Shown one piece after another: positions 44,536-56,330 of a stretch of DNA of 64,000 nt. Position numbers and translations under genes: made by a program. Numbering within the stretch: position 1 is the stretch's first letter; the number at the start of each line of letters is the position of its first letter. The stretch comes from Erodium maritimum (Eukaryota > Streptophyta > Magnoliopsida > Geraniales > Geraniaceae), in assembly GCA_963921825.1 (NCBI GenBank), contig OY997594.1:62109675-62173674 (forward strand), given 5' to 3'. Under the pieces are notes generated by a model, which was given only the letters and a program-made list of their open reading frames with translations, had not been told where the DNA came from and searched no databases.

Positions 44536-46714
44536 TTTCAGCTCCGTTTGATTTTCGGTAGTGTTGTAGGTAGCCTCATGTTTCATAGAATACAGTTTGG
44601 GTATGATTGCCAAGCATGTTGTTTTCTGTGTAACTTGATTTCTAACAGTCTCATTTCATATGCAGATCCTATATACCGCTGCACATTCATTTGTGTTGAA
44701 TTTTATTTGTTCCAGTTCTATTCAAGTAGGTTTTTTTTTATTTGTCTTAATTTGTGTATATTTTATGGGTTGGTTTTCGTAGCATTTAAGCTCTCTAGAC
44801 CTTTATCTGTAATCTCTCCCTTGAAGCTCAATTGAAACTCCCAACTTTTTATCTTTTCTCAGTTCAATTTTTTAGAATAGAGTTTTTTTTTTCTTAACAG
44901 TGATATTTTCATCGTCAGGGGAGACCTGAAAATTTAAAGGGCTGGGTTGAGAAAGTGGAGGAAGAGAATGTTCATAGCAGACCAGAATTTGAGGGTCTTC
45001 AGGTGACGATCATTTTATTCTCTAACTGGTTCATTCTAACTAAATATGTACATTAGAAGTCCCTTCACATTTTCCATTAGATACTTGTAGCCAACGTTTG
45101 ATGTCAATGAAAAAGAGCTTTGCAAGTTTTTTTTTGCAACAAACTCTTTCGTTTGTTACAATTCTATGTTTTTCGTCATTAATGAAATGAAACTTTTATT
45201 TCTCTGTTTGGAAGAATGCCAATGTCATAGTCATAATGTCTATGCATTGTAGTTGTATTGATCGTGTCCTATATAGAAAATAATAATGTGCATAAACTGT
45301 TAATTTAATTGAAAGTGCTAAACCATGTAAACTTCTCCTGCCATTGTATGTTAGCTTGAACATATCATTTACCATTTTTTGACATGATATGAAGTTGGTA
45401 ACCAGGATAAGTTGTACTGAATCTTTCAAACTTTTATATATGTTCATGTTTGAAAATCAATATTAACAAAATGCATCCATCATAGGTTTCCGCTCACCGG
45501 AAAATTAAAACAAAAAACATTCTTTAGGTGATACTTGTACACTACTACTTGTATGTGCAATAAATTGGGACTGATTGAGTGGTTTCTTAATTCCTTCCTC
45601 TAAAAAAACATGTAAACGATTAGTATCGAATTTTTGTAATTAAACCAAAAATCGGGAGTATCATAATGTGCTAATTGAATCGAACCATATAGATGCAGTG
45701 TCTAAAATGAATTAAAGAAATAAGATTCTAATTCTGTCCTTTCATCCCTGGTTTTAAGTTTCTTAATGTGGCTCTTTGGTCCTTTCATGTGTTTTTTTGT
45801 ACTTTAGGGTTGTTGTGATAATTCGCTTGCTTGAGATGATACTGAAGGGTGAGGTTTTTTCTTTTTTGTTATTTGGCTTCATTTGTGTACATCATTGGGG
45901 TTGATTTTGGACTCGTATCTTGCTCGAAAAAATGAGATGTATGTGATTAGGAGACTAAATCTATTTGGTGGAAGTGAACATTAATGAGATTTATCGTTTT
46001 AAGCCCGATAAATCCTATTGTCTTTTCCTCAAAATCCTTATAATCATGTTTTACATAGTGTCACTTACATGATTTTACCTATTCCTTTTCCGATTTAAAA
46101 TGAATTTGTAATAACATGATTTATTAATTTAGTTCAGCTCTTTTACTCAAAACACATAATAGAATTAAAGCATATGCATGTACCTTCTTCCAGCTGCAGA
46201 ATGATGCGAGAGGCTTCCAATTTTCGAGGTGTTATTGCTGAGAAGTACGATTAGTTTAGTTAAACACTAATTAGATGCATTTCAATGGTGGAACTGAATC
46301 AGTTTAGTTAAATGAGTTATAGTGATATTTTACTACATGCATTTCAAAGGTAGAATTGAATGTTTTTTTACTCAATAAATGTCAGGTTTATTTTTTGTGA
46401 TGTCATTATGTTATTGTGCATGAATATGTAGGATGACTTGGGGAAGCAAATTACAGTGAATGGAATGGTAAATTTTTTTAAGGTTTAGGGTTTAAGGTTT
46501 AGATAAGCCATCGACTTTGTCATAGTTTTCATACCATATGCTACGTGTAGTTCTTTTTCCTTCTAAGGATTTTAGGACAAGATCTTCTGATTTTAACTCT
46601 GGTTAGTTGTCTTTTGGGTTTAGACACTGTTGTAATATGTTGTTTTGCTTCAAGGCTTTGTGTTGACCAAAAACAGGTATTTAATGGCGGGATTTCAAAC
46701 GTATGTTTTTACCG

Positions 46715-46744
46715 TAAGCACCGCGCGATGCGCGGTGCTTTCCC
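46715..46744 (+). other. Helitron 3' terminal hairpin and CTAG
   Basis: A perfect or near-perfect stem (GCACCGCGC against GCGCGGTGC) is followed by TTTCCCC and CTAG, with T next. This is the classic 3' end of plant Helitrons. Confidence 0.8.
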
Positions 46745-46797
46745 CCTAGTTAAATATAATGACAACAAGATCATCTAGTAATAAACATTGAGTTTTC

Positions 46798-47802
46798 CAC
46801 CTACCCAAAAAAAACTCTCACAAGCCCTCTCTGTAACAAACCCTAAAAGCCCTCTTTCTCTTACCGCAAAAGCACGGCCATGCCTATGGCCATGGCCTTT
46901 GCCATGGTCTTGCTCCTCTTTTCCACGCATACTCTTTACTGTCTCTTCCTTTTAGGTCTTGTGCAGGTTTTTTCTGCTAGGGTTCCTCTCGAACCGCCTC
47001 TAGCTCCCGCGACGTTGGCTTCATACCGCCACCACCGAAGCGTCTCCCGATCTGATTCGGTCCCCCTTCTCCGACTCCGGTGCATGGCGGCTGACTCACC
47101 TAGGCATCAGACCTTAATGCCGTCTTTTCCATCGGCGTCTCTGAAGCCGTCGCAACCGCCACCTCGGAAGTCGCAGGCGCAACGCCGCCGTCGCTCCCAG
47201 CTTATGTTCGGCACCACGGTGTTGGCTCCCCTTCGCCACCAACATCGTGTCTCCCGGCTTATGTTGGGCTCCTCTCTCCCGCCACAGGCCGGACTCCTCC
47301 CTGGCCTCCACCACCGCCCCTGCATCCACCGGGTTATCTGAAGTTGTCGCAGCCGCCGCCTCAGAAGTCCCCACCTCCATCTCTGCCACCGCCACGCCCT
47401 CCTCCCTGGCCTAAAGCACCGCACCATCTACTCACAAGCCTCTGTCTTTCCTTCACCACTGACGATCACAGGTTCAGTTTTACAACGGAAAAAGAGCGTC
47501 GCCCTCGGGCGACCCAGCGGTATTCAGGCCCCACTTTGCGTAGTGTTTCGTCAGTCGTCTTTACTTTTATTGTTCTTAGGATTTGGTTGTTAGTTCAATA
47601 CTGTTTTAGTCTGGTTTATCTTAGATATTTCAACATTGTTCTAGTTCATTTGATTTAGTTGTCAGTTGTAGGTCGCCTTTATGACATTTCAACAAAACGT
47701 CATAGACATTTATCAGTAGATATGGTTGTTGTGTTTGTCCCGTCAGGGCTCTCAGACATGTACTAACTCTCTTAAAGGAAATATATTGCACGTTTACTAA
47801 AA
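46798..47802 (+). mobile_element. LINE-derived insertion with 15-bp duplication
   Basis: The insertion is flanked by the 15-bp direct repeat AAACATTGAGTTTTC at 46783-46797 and 47803-47817 and ends in a short A tract. The 5' half is GC-rich and codes a 153-residue open frame (46880-47341) with a hydrophobic start and a Pro/Arg/Ser-rich remainder, with no domain recognised. The 3' half (47,465-47,795) matches 55,535-55,860. It is a non-autonomous or 5'-deleted LINE relative with a shared 3' tail. Confidence 0.8.
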
Positions 47803-47817
47803 AAACATTGAGTTTTC

Positions 47818-49940
47818 AAAAAACCTCTCCCTTTTTCCCTTCATCTTTTTTTACTATCGGCTGTCATGACAGATCCCCCACCATCACCGACCCCAGAGAC
47901 AACCTTAGTGGGCCACCATATGTAGAGGCTCCGTTGTCACGCTCCTTATCGTTTGTGACTGTAATGTCTGTACCGAGGAACTCTCAACCGTTGCATGTCT
48001 CACCGGGCAGGAATAGCGAACCCCTCAGTCCTCGCACTCCTCGGGAAACTCAAGCCCCGTCCTGGCCCGAACTACGCATGCCAAATACAGAAGCGGGGAA
48101 ATCCATCTCGAGACCCCAAAAGACGAACGGAGCACCTATACAGCGAAATCGATCGCATCATCCGATCTCACTATGTTTCAAGCGTCGGCGAGCCGTTTCT
48201 CTACCAGACCTCCATCGGCGGTTCGAATCCCTATACTGTATTTGGAGGATGAAGACGAGGCTTTGGAGGCCCGTATCGAAACTATCTCTTCTGTGGCCGA
48301 TGGTTGGTACCAATACTCACTGGCGGGCAAGATTGTGGGTGACGGGAGGCACAATCTCAATACCATCTATGAGCTAATGATCTGTAGCTAGAAGGTACAA
48401 GGCCTCGAGGTGGAGTGCCTCAACAAGGAAGTGGTGGCGTTCCACTCCCTATCGAAGTCAACGATAGAATCCATCCGTCATCAGGGCCCGTGGGGTTTCA
48501 GTGGGTACTCACTGCCACTTGTACCCCTTCAACCGTGTATGAAGCCGATTTCCATCTTGTTCGTTTGCATGGAGATTGAGGTACAGGCAACAAATGGCCC
48601 TTGAGATGCTCGAACTGTTCCATTTCGAACTCTCCTCGCCTCTGCCCTTGGTATGGAGGTAATTTCTGCTCCCACCCGAAAACCCGTCATATGTATGATT
48701 TTCTATGGTTGCTTGTTAGGATTGATGTGGACAAGCCTTTTCGAAGACGGATTTGCGTCCATTTACCGGGACACCTAACTTCCTCTCTGGTGGGGCTATA
48801 GTACAAGAGGCTTTCAGGTTTTTATGTTCAAAACGGAAGACTAAACCATCACATCGAGGCATGTAAGACTCACTTATCATGGGTAGGTCGGGAGAGGACC
48901 CGATATGATGAAAGCATCTGAGTCCCAATGTTATTGGATGAGGACCGCCTCCTCAAGATGGAGTGGAGGGAACCCATATCACCAAGGGTGACCTTGGTGG
49001 ATGACCTCCTCACCTCATTGTCCCTCGAACCGATTAGTGACTTTGTGGGAGGGAGTTGAGCAGGAACCAGTAGAGGTCCCATGCTACCTCCTCTGGGGTT
49101 TCCGCCCTTAAGAGGACAGAAAGGGGCTCGATTGGAGTCCGGCGACTTGGCTAAGAAAGCTTCTGAGTGGGCATTTCCGAAAAAGCAGGTGGCGCATCCA
49201 GGATCGCTAGTGGTGGTCTCGGGAATCACAAAGACAACGACTTAACTAACATGACGGAGGAGGTGGTCCCTATTATTCCTGATCTACCTGCAGGTGGGAT
49301 AACGACCAGAGTAGAGAAATAGAAGGAACCTTATGATCAAATGGGAGGTATAGGTCTCATACAAACGAAGGCAATGAATTCTAGAGGCAAAGAAAATGAG
49401 GGGAAATGTTAGACCCGAACTAACTAGATGAAGAAGGCGCTTGAGCTTTCGGGGATGATTCCAACTACTCGTCAATTGGTGGATGAGGAAGATAGTGATG
49501 ATCAATAGGCGATGGCTCAACAATAGCCCCGCCAGGGAAATTTAATGAGAGGACCTGGAGTAGAGGGAAGGCTCGGAGAGGGCCTATCCTCCAAGACCCG
49601 GGACGACCGGTATTGGGAAGTCTAGGGAAATGACTAGGAGCAGCGCACACTTTTCATCTTTTATATAGCATTAGTTGGTTTCAGTTTAGTCTACACTTTC
49701 ATTTTTCTTTGGCTAGTTGGATTTTTAGTACTTTTTTTTCAGCTGTTTGAAATGATGGTAAGAGGATGTCTTCAGTTTGTGTCTACGATCAAAAGTAGAC
49801 TAGTTCTACGGATCCAAGAGAATTGAGTTACCAACGATGAACCTGGACAATATTGTAGAACCCAAGGTCTTTGGCCCTATGATGTAATTTTTTATTGGTA
49901 GTAATGCACTTCCTAATTTTTACTCGTTTCAAAAATATAT
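47818..49940 (+). mobile_element. LINE ORF1 remnant
   Basis: A possible start at about 47866 (ATGACAGATCCCCCACC) precedes a broken ORF1. The DUF4283-like region includes VQGLEVECLNKEVVAFHSLS, then STIESIRHQGPWGFSGYSLP, at about 48395-48510. A decayed CCHC knuckle follows near 48,820-48,865 (YVQNGRLNHHIEAC, with both first cysteines lost). The 3' end at about 49,930 (TTTACTCGTTTCAAAAATAT) resembles other LINE tails here. ORF2 is absent. Frameshifts are frequent. Confidence 0.7.
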
Positions 49941-51090
49941 ATAACAACGACAATATCACTTATATGTAAAACAATTACTTTAAGATGTTATACAAAAAGT
50001 ATTCTTCTCAATTTAATATTTTACATTTTTTTTAAAAGACGTCAATAACATCATTTATATAAAATAGTCAAGTATAGTCATGTAGAACAAGCACCTAAAA
50101 CCGAGTATATAGTCAGAGACCCTAACATGTCATGTATAATAAATCAAATACAAGAAGCTAGAGGCAATATTATGTATTTGTCTTGAACTATTGGGACAAA
50201 ATGGTTGTAACCCCTATGTGGATGGTGACCAAGAGAGCATGGCCGATGGCGGTATAGGACAACCCTTCAGCCTATTATTTTGTACCAATTCGAAGGTCTC
50301 CTACCTCTTGGTTAGGTTGTAGAGCAGACCTCGCCCGAACATCTGAGATCTTTTCCCTGTCTCCCTATGGTGGCAGGACTAGGGCTAAGATGATAGTGTT
50401 GTTGGTATAAGGGGGGCACATGTATGGGTTGTCGTGGAAAAATCACGTTTGCAAATCATCGACCAAGTCAATACGGACGCAGCTTCTTTAGGTCTTTCTA
50501 GTACCAGAATAACCCCATCGTCATCTTCCTCCCCAACTGCCCATGAAAAACCACGAGTATAACGATCCTCAAGTCGTTCAGAAACTGCAAACCAGCGGAT
50601 AGTTGGATTCCAAGCAAGGATGGAAGGGCATGGCAAACGGGAGGGAATAGGAGAAACTAGCAAAAGATGCATGTAGGTTCTCTTCTTAAGGCTCGACGAC
50701 GGCATCACGGTTCTATAAAGAAACCCTAAAACCTTCTTCTCAATGAGAGTTGCACCCCATACCCAACTGGTATCAAATGCGAGTGGGCAAAAAAGGTGAG
50801 GCGAAGATGAGAGATAGTCAAGATGAACACAACCACGTGAAATCCTAGGCACATCGACAACATTTTACATATTTTGTTTAGTTTTTTTAATCCATACAAG
50901 CAAGCTTTTTATAATTGAAACTCAAATTCTGTAAAAGGAAAATAGAATAAATTAGAAGAAATGATATAATTTAAAATATAATGAATCAATAATATGATAA
51001 ATTACATGATAATATATAAGGTTAGTCTCATTTTTATAATTAATGAGTGATTATCTTATTAATTAAAATTCTCTCACATTTTTACTCTAA
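49941..51090. other. AT-rich DNA around the 50.4-kb open frame
   Basis: Apart from the 155-residue frame, this interval is AT-rich with short A/T runs. I see no repeat termini or RNA gene. Confidence 0.35.
50385..50852 (-). CDS. Hypothetical 155-residue open frame
   Basis: An uninterrupted minus-strand frame starts MPRISRGCVHLDYLSSSPHL and continues through AFDTSWVWGATLIEKKVLGF and RWFAVSERLEDRYTRGFSWA to a stop at 50385. The mix of tryptophan and hydrophobic blocks looks protein-like rather than random, and no stop breaks it. I recognise no domain. It could be a fragment of a host gene, perhaps the last exon of a larger one, or part of a retroelement. No expression signal was seen. Confidence 0.3.
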   Translation of the reverse strand: MPRISRGCVHLDYLSSSPHLFCPLAFDTSWVWGATLIEKKVLGFLYRTVMPSSSLKKRTYMHLLLVSPIPSRLPCPSILAWNPTIRWFAVSERLEDRYTRGFSWAVGEEDDDGVILVLERPKEAASVLTWSMICKRDFSTTTHTCAPLIPTTLSS

Positions 51091-51099
51091 CTATAGGTT

Positions 51100-52870
51100 G
51101 CCTAGCCATCTCTTTTCATCATGTGACCGACTCCTCCTTTACTAGAGAACTCTTCCGCACCGCCGTCTCTACCAATAGAAGTGCTTGGGTCTATCGTTTT
51201 GGCCATGCTTCATGCTCAACACACGATATGTTAAGCCCTTAAAAGGAACGGAGGAAGCGGAAACCGAAGCCATCAAACCCGCCACCACCGCCTACACGGA
51301 GCCCACCATCATTGTCAACAACTCATTGATGCCCACTGCTGTTGTGGCCTTCTCCCAGGGAGAACTCTACCGGTGTCGCTGTCCTCGAAACCTAAGAGGG
51401 GACGTTGGGTCAAGGGTGTATCCTTAACTTCCCCACCAAGCAACTCCATGCCGCTTCCTACCATCCACCTTCGGGACAGTCCTGAGTTTGGGAGGAAGAC
51501 GACGTGGTCGTTATTGTGTGGCCTGATCGTGGTTGCATCGTCACTTATTGGTGTAGAGTCGAGCAAAGATGGATCGAGATCCCTCTAACCATTAGAGCAT
51601 AGAATGTTGGGATCTCCAACATCCATGATCTCTCTTGCTCCCTGCTGCGCGACAATCTCCACCTATGTTGGTGTTGATAATGGTCGTTCTCCAGGACGGA
51701 TTCTCGTCATGCTCCCTAATAGAGGAGGAAGACATGAAAGTGGTTGTTACTTTCACTCCGGCGGATCCGACCCTCCAGGCCTGATAGAGGTTCAGTATGA
51801 TCGGAAAGCTCTTGTCTTTGCGGCCTCCTTAGAAGGATTTTATGATGCGCATCATTACCAATGAATGGGGGCGATAGACATCTGGCCTAGTGATCAAGGA
51901 CGTCGATCTTAGGGTATTTTCTTTCTACTTTGAGAAACATGAGGCTTGGGACTGGGTTCAAAGAAACAAAAACTGTTATTTCGTTGGTCTCCCACGTCTG
52001 CTAGGCGACGTCGACCCACTAGCACGGGATCTTCCCCTGTTGGACCGTTTGCAATTATGGGTACACGCAAAGGGTTTACAACCCTTCGTTTGGATGAAAG
52101 TGACTGGAAAGACGATCAGGGCATCATTGAGAGAATGTGTGGATGTCCCATGGGATCAATGGTGATTCTGTTGGGATGGGAGATCAAGGTGCGATACTGG
52201 CACGTGTTGGAGCGTCCCCTACGTAGACCATTACTGCTATGGTTTCAGGATTTTCAGGTGTCGGTCCGAATGTCTCTAACCTACACCAAGCTGCCTAATT
52301 TTTGCTTTAATTGTGCCAAGATTAGACATGGAGCGCAGGACTGTGACAAGGAAATGTCGGACATCCCTCAGTTTGACATGTCCCTCCTGGAATTCAAGAC
52401 AGATAAATCAAGGAAGAGTTATGCTACTAACTGGGAGGATTGCCCGAAACCATCCATCCCACCGGGTTTCGCGGCTTTAACCCTAGACACTACACCTAAG
52501 GACCCATTATCTCGGGGAAGGGGCCTAATTGTAACCCCAGACATTGTACCTAACATGAGAGGTACAATGAATAGGCTCAGAGATCTAGGCTGGAGAATGT
52601 GGGGATTTGCCAATCATCGAGTGGATCGACCATTGCTTCAAGAGACATCCCAATTGGGACGATGTTGACAAAGAAAGGTTTGCTTGGGAAACGACGAGAA
52701 GATCAAGCGAGGGCTGGGAAGCAGTCTTGCCATGCGGAATGAGAGAGATCTTGGGCTTCAGTAACCCTACCCAGGAGGGGTCCTTGATATAAGGCTATCC
52801 TCAGCTTAATTTTGTTGGGTTGAAATTCGGTCGTACTCCTCACGACGAAACGTGTCTCTTTATTGAATCA
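51100..52870 (+). mobile_element. LINE ORF1 remnant with intact CCHC knuckle
   Basis: DUF4283-like sequence (DPLARDLPLLDRLQLWVHAK, then GLQPFVWMKVTGKTI) lies at about 52010-52110. A frame shifted by one then encodes YTKLPNFCFNCAKIRHGAQD, with a complete C-x2-C-x4-H-x4-C knuckle at 52303-52344. A linker DPLSRGRGLIVTPDIVPN follows at about 52501-52554. These are ORF1 features of plant L1-type LINEs, whose product coats the element RNA. The 3' boundary is unclear, and ORF2 is missing or lost. Confidence 0.72.
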
Positions 52871-53237
52871 AGCAACGTTTAGGCATCATCATAACAGTTC
52901 TCAACAATATTGTTTTTTTATTATCTTTTCTATTTTGAGAGCTGATTTGTGCATTGATTATTTTGTTACATAGTTTATGGAGAAGAACCTCTCGAAGGAC
53001 TTTATCTTGATACTAACTTTTTTTCTTTGATCAAAGAGAAATATAGGAACATCTTATTTTAGTCCAATATAACCCACCACCTATCACCCATATTTACTAC
53101 CAAATAAATGTATCAATCAATATTCGAATTTGTGACCTCAAAAAAAAAGATGGGAAGATGTATTTACCATTAGACTAATCCATATGGATAAATCTTATAT
53201 TGATTCGAACCTTTATATTGATTAATAATATAATTGC

Positions 53238-54062
53238 TTCATAACTTTTGGGTTAATTGATTAGGTGCGGCAGAGAGAACAGGATTTTGTCTGTGCGCAG
53301 CCTCTCCCCACCTTCCTCCATGGATGCTCTCCACTACCCTTCGGGGTCTAATCGAAGCCCCTGCTTCCAAAGCTCTCCACTACCCTTCGGGGTCCAATCT
53401 ACCGTCGCCGCTCTTTTGATCGGAGTCGATTTTATTTTTTTCTTGTCTTTTTTGCAGACAGACTACCTCCGCAGGTCGCCGCCTACCCCTCAATCCGTGC
53501 CACGGCCTCTCCCTCGATTCGCGCTACCGATCATGCGTCGCCGGCCCGGTCCCGCCCTCGAGCCAGTAGCCACCGTGGCCCCCCCTAACGTCTTCCGGAA
53601 TACGGGCTCCACACGCCGTCTTCCATCTGCAGCGGCCTCCTGCCCCAGGGTCACCCCTCGCCGGCATGGGTCCGCCCACTCGGTGGATCTGGGATCCGGG
53701 AGGAGGGACGGTCGGTTGGGGCCTATTTCAACGGCACCCGGATTCGGGACTCTCAACTTCCACCAAGCTTTTGCAACAGGTAAGTCTCGGGGAATGTGCA
53801 CTAAAGGCTAATTCGCTAGTAGGTTTCACTATTTTAGTTCGAATAATAGCTTGGCTCAATAAGTTTAGGACTTTGGTTTATTATTTTCTTGTAACGTTGA
53901 ATCGAGAAACTCTTGAGTTTGGATCTGCGAATCAAAGAGGACTACTGTATGGAACCATGTGCGCCCGACGGGCTACGGCCGGTTGGACAAAAAGCTGGTA
54001 TCCGGGACTATTAGGTCCCTCCTTGAATCGTAATACAACTATCTCTTTTCCGTTTCAAAAAA
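53238..54062 (+). mobile_element. Short LINE-type insertion with 14-bp duplication
   Basis: The insertion is flanked by AATAATATAATTGC at 53224-53237 and 54063-54076, and ends TTTCCGTTTCAAAAAAAA. The 5' part (53,260-53,780) is GC-rich with a 184-residue open frame (53257-53811) that is Pro/Arg/Ser-rich and unrecognised. The 3' part matches the tail of the fragment at 36,350-36,600. No reverse transcriptase is present, so it needed another LINE for movement. Confidence 0.8.
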
Positions 54063-54076
54063 AATAATATAATTGC

Positions 54077-54720
54077 CCCTTCAGCTAAAAAAAATATCTT
54101 ATTTTTATATTCGTTCACCACGGAATAGAAGTTACTTTGATTTATTGCTATCTGTTTGTATATTCGGTAAATTAGTCAACCCAATTGATCATATACAGAT
54201 AAATTATATAACTAAGTTATAGTCAACTCTCTGCTACCTTTACCAGATACAAACAAAAATGGATGGAGAAATCAAAACGTAGAATCATCAAATTCCCGTC
54301 ACATCTACATACGTGTGTATGGCTGCTTTTCTATTTTTGTAGAAAAAGAAGAGAAAATATTGCACTTTCTAATCTAATTTTCCCGTCTACTATTTTCTCT
54401 CTCTTTCAGGAGTATCCTTGGCTCCATTGGCCGGCCTTAGTTTTTCATAGCGATTTCGTTAGTTATGGACATCGGTCCGACCATCTACTAGTTTTTCATA
54501 GTGAATCACCACTACCTCCACCCAATGGCAGATCTACATGGGGCTGAGGGTACGTGCCCCCTGAAATTTTGTAATTTTTTTCTACTATTTAGAGTTTTTA
54601 ATTATAATTGATATGAAAAAATAATTCTTATTTAATTTATTGTTTAGTTTTTAGGCTATTATCACTATTAATTTAATAAAAAAAAACTAATCAAATCTAA
54701 CTTTTCTGTACATGGCTCTT
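54077..54720. other. AT-rich spacer
   Basis: No gene, RNA or repeat terminus that I can support. TACCAGATACAAAC at about 54242 faintly resembles the terminal motif of the (TA)n family but has no partner. Confidence 0.35.
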
Positions 54721-54724
54721 TTAG

Positions 54725-55865
54725 GGTTTAAAAAGGAGGCTAAACCTAGGGTTTCATCTCCTTCTCACCGTGCCTCACTCTGACACACGCTCTCCCGGCT
54801 ACTATCTGGTCCCTACTCCCGGCTATTGTCCGGTCCGCGCCCACCCTCACATGTTGGCCCTATCCCTTCTCATCCTAGGGGCCTTCACTGCTCTCCCGGT
54901 TACAGACATATCTTCTGGTAGTTGCCGTCTGTTTCCCGTGACCTTGCTCTGGGCTTCCTGTCGGGCGGCGCGTTCAAGGGGTTGTCTCCATCCATGATCT
55001 CCCGTAGGGTGGGGCGGGCGTCGGGCAATCATCGGAACCGACCAACTAGTTCGTCGCTTCCTCCACGTCGGGGATTCACACGGGGGCGTTTTTGGTCTCC
55101 ACGCACATAGATCCTCCTCCGGCCTCCACGACGATTGGCCCAAGACCTTGCTTTGGGTTCCTTCCCTCGGCGCCTGATCCATGACCTTGCTCTGGGCCCT
55201 TTCTCTCGGCGTCCACGACGGCTGAATCATGGTTTCGCTCTGAGACCGGGGCCGTATGGGGGAGATGGGCCTCACACTTGGCCTTCTTTTCCGAGTCCCC
55301 AAACCTGGTTTAAGGCTCAAGGACTGGGTCTGGAGTAGCATCGGGCGTCGGGTTGGCGGTCAACCGGATTGAATGGCGAAGTTCGATTCCAGGAGCTACT
55401 AGCAGTAGAAGAATGGGGTGGCCGCCGAGCCACAATTGGGGCGAGGCCTGGGAAACAGGCCCACCGCCACGCATGAGTCACCAGACATGCCTCAGGGACA
55501 AGAAGGAGTCTCTGAGGGTGCCATGTCAGCCCTTCTCCACTAACGATCACAGGTTCGGGTTCATAGACGAAGTAGTGCGTCGCCCTTGGGAGACCCAACG
55601 GTATTCAGATCCCACCTTGAGCAATGATCGTCAGCGGTTTTTAGTTTTATTGTCTTTCAGTTTCTCGTTAGTAGATTTTGTTGTTTATTTCATTACTGTT
55701 CTAGCTTATTATCTTTGGTTGTCAGTTTTAGGTCGCCTCTATGGCATCTCAACACAACTTCCTAGACGCAACTGTAGTTACAGGGTTATTGTGTTTGTCC
55801 CGAGAGGGCTTACAAGCATGTACTGATTCTTTTGAAGGAATGAAAGTCGCATTTACTCAAAAAGA
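54725..55865 (+). mobile_element. LINE-derived element sharing a tail with 46.8 kb
   Basis: The 3' part (55,535-55,860) aligns with 47,465-47,795: CTAACGATCACAGGTTC, GCGTCGCCCTTGGGAGACCC, then GGTCGCCTCTATGGCAT. The 5' part is GC-rich with repeats of GACCTTGCTTTGGGTTCC-like units at 54,935-55,230. It holds open frames on both strands but no recognised domain. I could not find a convincing target duplication. Confidence 0.6.
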
Positions 55866-56330
55866 TATTATTATCAATTTAAACTTTGAATTTTCTATAA
55901 AAATATTACAATCATGTAGAGATATTTCAAAATTTTCCGACTACTAATCCCGATAAGAAAGAAAAAGAATGAAAAATTAGATAGTTATTTCAGGAGAAAA
56001 ATGATAAAAACAGCAGAGAGAGGTTTGAAAGTCAATTATGAAAGTTTGAAAAAAATATCGAAAAGAGACCATATATTTTAGATTATGTTCCTAATATTAG
56101 ATATTAGTCCATGCCAACTGTAGTGAATGAAACTATGATCGTATATATCGAGAAATATATATTTTTGATCACAGTAACAATAAAAATTGTTTACAAAATT
56201 TTCAAAACTTGTTATAGCATTATATTTTAAAAACGCCGTACTATATGATAAATAATCATTTTATGTGATATCCATTTTTATAGCATTATATTCATGTTAT
56301 TCGTGATTTAAAAATAAATATAATAGTGCC
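55866..56330. other. AT-rich spacer
   Basis: No coding or structural signal was recognised between the LINE-derived element and the TTGATAAAA repeat region. Confidence 0.35.

Larger units (their letters stand above)
38400..46742 (+). mobile_element. Helitron-like element with captured exon-like islands
   Basis: The 3' end has the Helitron signature: a GC-rich hairpin (GCACCGCGCGATGCGCGGTGC, 46720-46740 region) shortly before CTAG with a T following. Helitrons insert between A and T, lack inverted repeats and often capture gene pieces. Upstream are T-rich, intron-like stretches with short islands bounded by AG and GT signals, for example near 41,365-41,392, 41,942-42,018, 42,128-42,212, 43,415-43,483 and 44,918-45,003. 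I cannot name the source gene. The 5' end is uncertain; 38,400 is simply where the leader-like sequence begins. No Rep/helicase was recognised. Confidence 0.5.

Noticed and set aside
46880-47341. Putative secreted protein with a hydrophobic start
   Set aside because: The frame lies inside a LINE-derived insertion with a clear target duplication. The remainder is low-complexity Pro/Arg/Ser, and an equally long frame exists on the opposite strand.
53224-54076. Retrogene with poly-A tail at 53.2-54.1 kb
   Set aside because: The target duplication and A tail fit retroposition, but the 3' part matches the LINE fragment at 36.4 kb, so it is a LINE-family insertion rather than a processed host gene.
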